Assembly: GCF_900091505.1 (NCBI RefSeq)
Contig: NZ_LT607409.1
Coordinates: 6,014,001-6,078,000, forward strand
Direction: 5' to 3'
Source of the DNA: Micromonospora chokoriensis
Lineage (GTDB): Bacteria; Actinomycetota; Actinomycetes; Mycobacteriales; Micromonosporaceae
Length of the DNA: 64,000 nucleotides
Position 1 is the stretch's first letter; the number at the start of each line of letters is the position of its first letter. The notes under the pieces were generated by a model, which saw only the letters and a program-made list of their open reading frames with translations, was not told the DNA's origin and ran no database searches. This document shows, piece by piece, positions 61,343-64,000 of the stretch. The position numbers and the translations under genes are program-made.

Positions 61343-63400
61343 TCATGCGTCGATCGCCTCGCGATCCACCCGGTCGGCGGAGTCGATCAGCCAGTTGCGG
61401 CGCGGCTCGACCTTCTCGCCCATCAGCAGTTCGAGGATCCGTTCGGCGGCCTCGACGTCGTCGAGGGTGATCCGGCGGACCGCGCGGGTGGCCGGGTTCA
61501 TCGTGGTGTCCCACAACTCGTCGGCGTCCATCTCACCGAGGCCCTTGAAGCGCGGGATGGGGGTGACGATCTGCTTGCCGGCCTTCTCCAGCTTGCGGAC
61601 CGTCGTCTCCATCTCGGCCTGGGTGTAGGTGTAGACGGTCTGCGGGTTGCGCCCCTTGGTGGTGATCTTGTGCAGGGGCGGCATCGCGGCGTAGAGCCGA
61701 CCGGCCTCGATCAGCGGGCGCATGTAGCGGGCGAAGAGCGTGATCAGCAGCGTACGGATGTGGGCGCCGTCCACGTCGGCGTCAGCCATGATCAGCACTC
61801 GACCGTAGCGGAGCGCGGAGAGGTCGAACGTGCGCCCCGAGCCGGCCCCGAGGACCTGGACGATGGCGGCGCACTCGGCATTGTCCAGTACCTGCTGGAG
61901 GTTGGCCTTCTGCACATTGAGGATCTTGCCGCGGATCGGCAGCAGCGCCTGGTATTCCGACGAGCGCGCCATGCGGCTCGTCCCGAGGGCGCTGTCACCC
62001 TCCACGATGAACAGCTCGCTGCGGTCGATGCCCGTGGCGCGGCAGTCGACGAGCTTCGGCGGCATGGACGCGCCCTCCAGGGCGGTCTTGCGCCGTGCGG
62101 CGTCCTTCTGTTGCTTCTGGGTGAGCCGGACCCGGGCCGCGTCGACGATCTTCTGCAGGACGGTGCGCGCCTCGGCCTTGGTGCGCCGGTCCTCCAACCA
62201 GGCCTTGACGTGGGCGTCGACCAGGCTCTGGATGACCTTGGTGATGCCGGTGGTGGACAGCTCGTCCTTGGTCTGGGAGGTGAACTGGGGTTCCGGGATG
62301 CGCACGTGCACCACGGCGGTCATGCCCTCCAGGACGTCGTCCAGGGTGGGTGGCTCCTCCTTGGCCTTGAGCAGGCCGCGGGTGTTGCGGACCGCGTCGG
62401 CGAGGGAGCGGACCAGGGCCCGCTCGAAGCCCTTGCGGTGGGTGCCGCCGTGCGCGTTGCGGATGGTGTTGGTGAAGCACTCGACGGTGCGGTCGTAGCC
62501 GGTGCCCCAGCGAAACGCCACCTCGACCTCGGCGCGGCGCTGCACGTTGGACTGCATGACGCCGTTGGCGTCGGCGGCGTTCTCCCGGTAGGTGCCCTCG
62601 CCGTTGACCAGCAGCGTGCCGGAGACCGGCCGGTCGCCGGCCGGGGCGAGGAACTCCACCATGTCACTGAGCCCGTTGGGGTAGTGGAACCGCTCCTCGA
62701 CGGGCGTCTCACCGGTCAGGTCGCGCAGCAGGTAGGTCACGCCGGGCACCAGGAACGCGGTGTTGCGCAGCTTCATCCGGACCGCGTCGACGTCGAGCGC
62801 GGCGCCGGTCTCGAAGTAGCGGGCGTCGTGCCACCAGCGGATCGACGTGCCGGTGCGCTGGCCGCGCTTCATCGCGCCGGTCACCTGGAGCCCGGGGCCG
62901 GCGGTGAAGGGCGCGTCGGGCCCGTCGCCGTCGAAGATTCCCGGCACGCCGTGTCGGAACGACATCGTGTGGATCTTGCCGCCGCGGCGGACGGTCACGT
63001 CGAACCGGCGCGACAGCGCGTTGACCGCCGAGGCGCCCACACCGTGCAGACCGCCGGAGGTCTTGTAGCCGGAGCCGCCGAACTTGCCGCCGGCGTGCAG
63101 CCGGGTGAGCACCAGCTCGACGCCGGAGATGCCGGACTTGGCGTGCACGTCGGTGGGGATGCCCCGGCCGTCGTCGTCGACCTGCACCGAGCCGTCGGCG
63201 TGCAGGATCACCTCGACGAGGCTGGCGTGACCGGCGACACCCTCGTCGGTGGAGTTGTCGAGGATCTCGTTGACGAGGTGACCCACGCCACGGCTGTCGG
63301 TGGAACCGATATACATGCCGGGCCGCTTGCGGACGGCGTCCAGCCCCTCGAGGTGGGTGAGGTCATCGGCCCCATACAGGGTGTCAGGCTCTGCGGTCAA
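61343..63400 (-). CDS. parE: DNA topoisomerase IV/gyrase-like subunit B (ParE-type)
   Basis: 685 aa. GHKL ATPase (LDAVRKRPGMYIGSTDSRG, NEILDNSTDEGVAGHA, DDGRGIPTDVH, LHAGGKFGGSGYKTSGGLHGVGASAVNA), transducer domain, and TOPRIM (LFIVEGDSALGTSRMARSSEYQALLPIRGKIL, MADADVDGAHI). TTG 63400 chosen with GGGGAG nine bases upstream. Followed by parC after 32 bp, a typical operon. Confidence 0.93.
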   Translation of the reverse strand: MTAEPDTLYGADDLTHLEGLDAVRKRPGMYIGSTDSRGVGHLVNEILDNSTDEGVAGHASLVEVILHADGSVQVDDDGRGIPTDVHAKSGISGVELVLTRLHAGGKFGGSGYKTSGGLHGVGASAVNALSRRFDVTVRRGGKIHTMSFRHGVPGIFDGDGPDAPFTAGPGLQVTGAMKRGQRTGTSIRWWHDARYFETGAALDVDAVRMKLRNTAFLVPGVTYLLRDLTGETPVEERFHYPNGLSDMVEFLAPAGDRPVSGTLLVNGEGTYRENAADANGVMQSNVQRRAEVEVAFRWGTGYDRTVECFTNTIRNAHGGTHRKGFERALVRSLADAVRNTRGLLKAKEEPPTLDDVLEGMTAVVHVRIPEPQFTSQTKDELSTTGITKVIQSLVDAHVKAWLEDRRTKAEARTVLQKIVDAARVRLTQKQQKDAARRKTALEGASMPPKLVDCRATGIDRSELFIVEGDSALGTSRMARSSEYQALLPIRGKILNVQKANLQQVLDNAECAAIVQVLGAGSGRTFDLSALRYGRVLIMADADVDGAHIRTLLITLFARYMRPLIEAGRLYAAMPPLHKITTKGRNPQTVYTYTQAEMETTVRKLEKAGKQIVTPIPRFKGLGEMDADELWDTTMNPATRAVRRITLDDVEAAERILELLMGEKVEPRRNWLIDSADRVDREAIDA

Positions 63401-63660
63401 CTGGTCGTACTCCCCGGTCTCGGCGGTGTGCAGCCGGTCACCGGCGACATCAGCCGGCGTGGCGCGCCGCAGCGAGCCTAGCCCGAGGCTAGGACAACTG
63501 TCGGAGGCCCCGCGCGACCCGCCGCGCGTCGGTGCGTGGACGTGAGCCAGGAAACAGCCTCCGGGTGATCATGGGACCACGCAGAGAGACAGTCGCCGGT
63601 ACGCTCACGACGATCGCGACCGATCGACCGATCGAGCGCACGAGTCAGGAGGCGGTCGGG
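63401..63660. other. Divergent gap before parE
   Basis: 260 bp with a cluster of CGATCG/GATCGA dyads (63608-63636) and no credible gene. Promoter of parE-parC and of the next gene expected here. Confidence 0.4.
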
Positions 63661-64000
63661 GTGGACGAGACGACACGTGCCGCCCTGCGGCGCTCCCTCG
63701 GCACGCGTGCCCGGCGTTGGCTGCTCGCCGGCACGGTGCTGGCCGGTCTGCTGGCCGCCGTGGCGCTGGTCGCGGCGGCGGCTCCCGCCGACCGGACGTT
63801 CGCCGCGCTCTCCGAGACCGTGCAGAGCCTGATGTCCGTGGTGACGCCGTTGTTCGGCATCCTCCTCGTCCACGACCTGCGCGGGGCGCGGGCGGGCCTC
63901 GGCAGCCGCCCGGGGTCGCCGGTCCGGCCCGGCCCGGTCCTGCCCGGTGTGCTCGCGGTGGGGTTGCCGGCCGTCGTCATCGCCGTCGCCGGAGTGCTGA
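63661..64000 (+). CDS. Membrane protein, N-terminal part (runs off the window)
   Basis: At least 113 aa, open to the window end with no stop. GTG 63661 follows AGGAGG at 8 nt. Two or three hydrophobic helices are visible (WLLAGTVLAGLLAAVALVAA, a second around LMSVVTPLFGILLVHDL, a third near the end), as in ABC-2-type or DUF membrane proteins. Function cannot be assigned from the fragment. Confidence 0.6.
   Translation, partial: MDETTRAALRRSLGTRARRWLLAGTVLAGLLAAVALVAAAAPADRTFAALSETVQSLMSVVTPLFGILLVHDLRGARAGLGSRPGSPVRPGPVLPGVLAVGLPAVVIAVAGVL

Noticed and set aside
61337..63481. 714-codon plus-strand frame antisense to parE
   Set aside because: Shadow of ParE; Gly/Asp/Val/Leu-rich with no motif.

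Overview
The window is high-GC DNA with GTG, TTG and probably one CTG start codon, typical actinobacterial gene content (GlgE-type glycogen synthesis, a second gyrase-like topoisomerase pair) and almost continuous coding on both strands. Family content and style point to Micromonosporaceae, most likely Micromonospora or a close relative. No rRNA, tRNA, phage, transposase or CRISPR array was seen.

Layout. 0-13.5 kb: secreted M14 carboxypeptidase, NAD kinase, then central alpha-glucan metabolism (pgm, glgC divergent from the maltose-1-phosphate synthase gene, glgE-glgB), interrupted by a decayed VapBC-like toxin-antitoxin pair. 13.5-25.7 kb: a four-gene operon of small membrane and PH/GRAM-like proteins, an alpha/beta hydrolase divergent from a TetR regulator over paired operator-like sites, an App1-domain phosphatase, a GT-C membrane transferase, yaaA, an orphan TAXI-type lipoprotein facing a two-component system, and small uncharacterised genes. 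25.7-36 kb: a cell-wall glycopolymer region with two membrane-fused CDP-polyol glycerophosphotransferase-like proteins, a polymer-export ABC transporter (TagGH/Wzm-Wzt type), a fused CDP-ribitol synthase and a GT-C-like protein. 36-41 kb: hydrolase, a C39-like peptidase with a c-di-AMP (ydaO-type) riboswitch leader, unknown exported or membrane proteins and an acyltransferase-3 protein. 41-56 kb: a nonulosonic (pseudaminic-type) acid locus with pseI, a PseH-like GNAT, pseB, pseC, an SpsF/PseF-type cytidylyltransferase, pseG, a GT2, a GT-C and two unassigned proteins. Embedded in it is a four-gene operon for ACP, AMP-forming ligase, ketoreductase-like SDR and a phosphopantetheinyl-transferase-like protein. 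56-64 kb: AlkB-like dioxygenase, SpoU methyltransferase, topoisomerase subunits A and B (parC/parE type), and the start of a membrane protein cut by the window edge.

How the genes may work together. The 25-56 kb part looks like a composite locus for an anionic wall polymer: activation of ribitol, polymerisation by TagF-like enzymes, ABC export, and synthesis of CMP-pseudaminic-type sugar. The ACP operon has its own carrier protein, loading enzyme, reductase and PPTase-like protein next to the PseH-like acyltransferase. My inference is that it supplies an unusual acyl group, such as a hydroxyacyl group, for the sugar. I regard this as the best candidate in the window for an undescribed system.

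The second standout is a full-length intein of about 429 residues in the ParC-type subunit, inserted directly after the catalytic tyrosine. This is the site used by mycobacterial GyrA inteins. Several genes (glgC, glgM, the TetR gene at 16.6 kb, the DUF952 gene and alkB) carry a TANNNT box 6-8 nt before the start codon, consistent with leaderless mRNAs.
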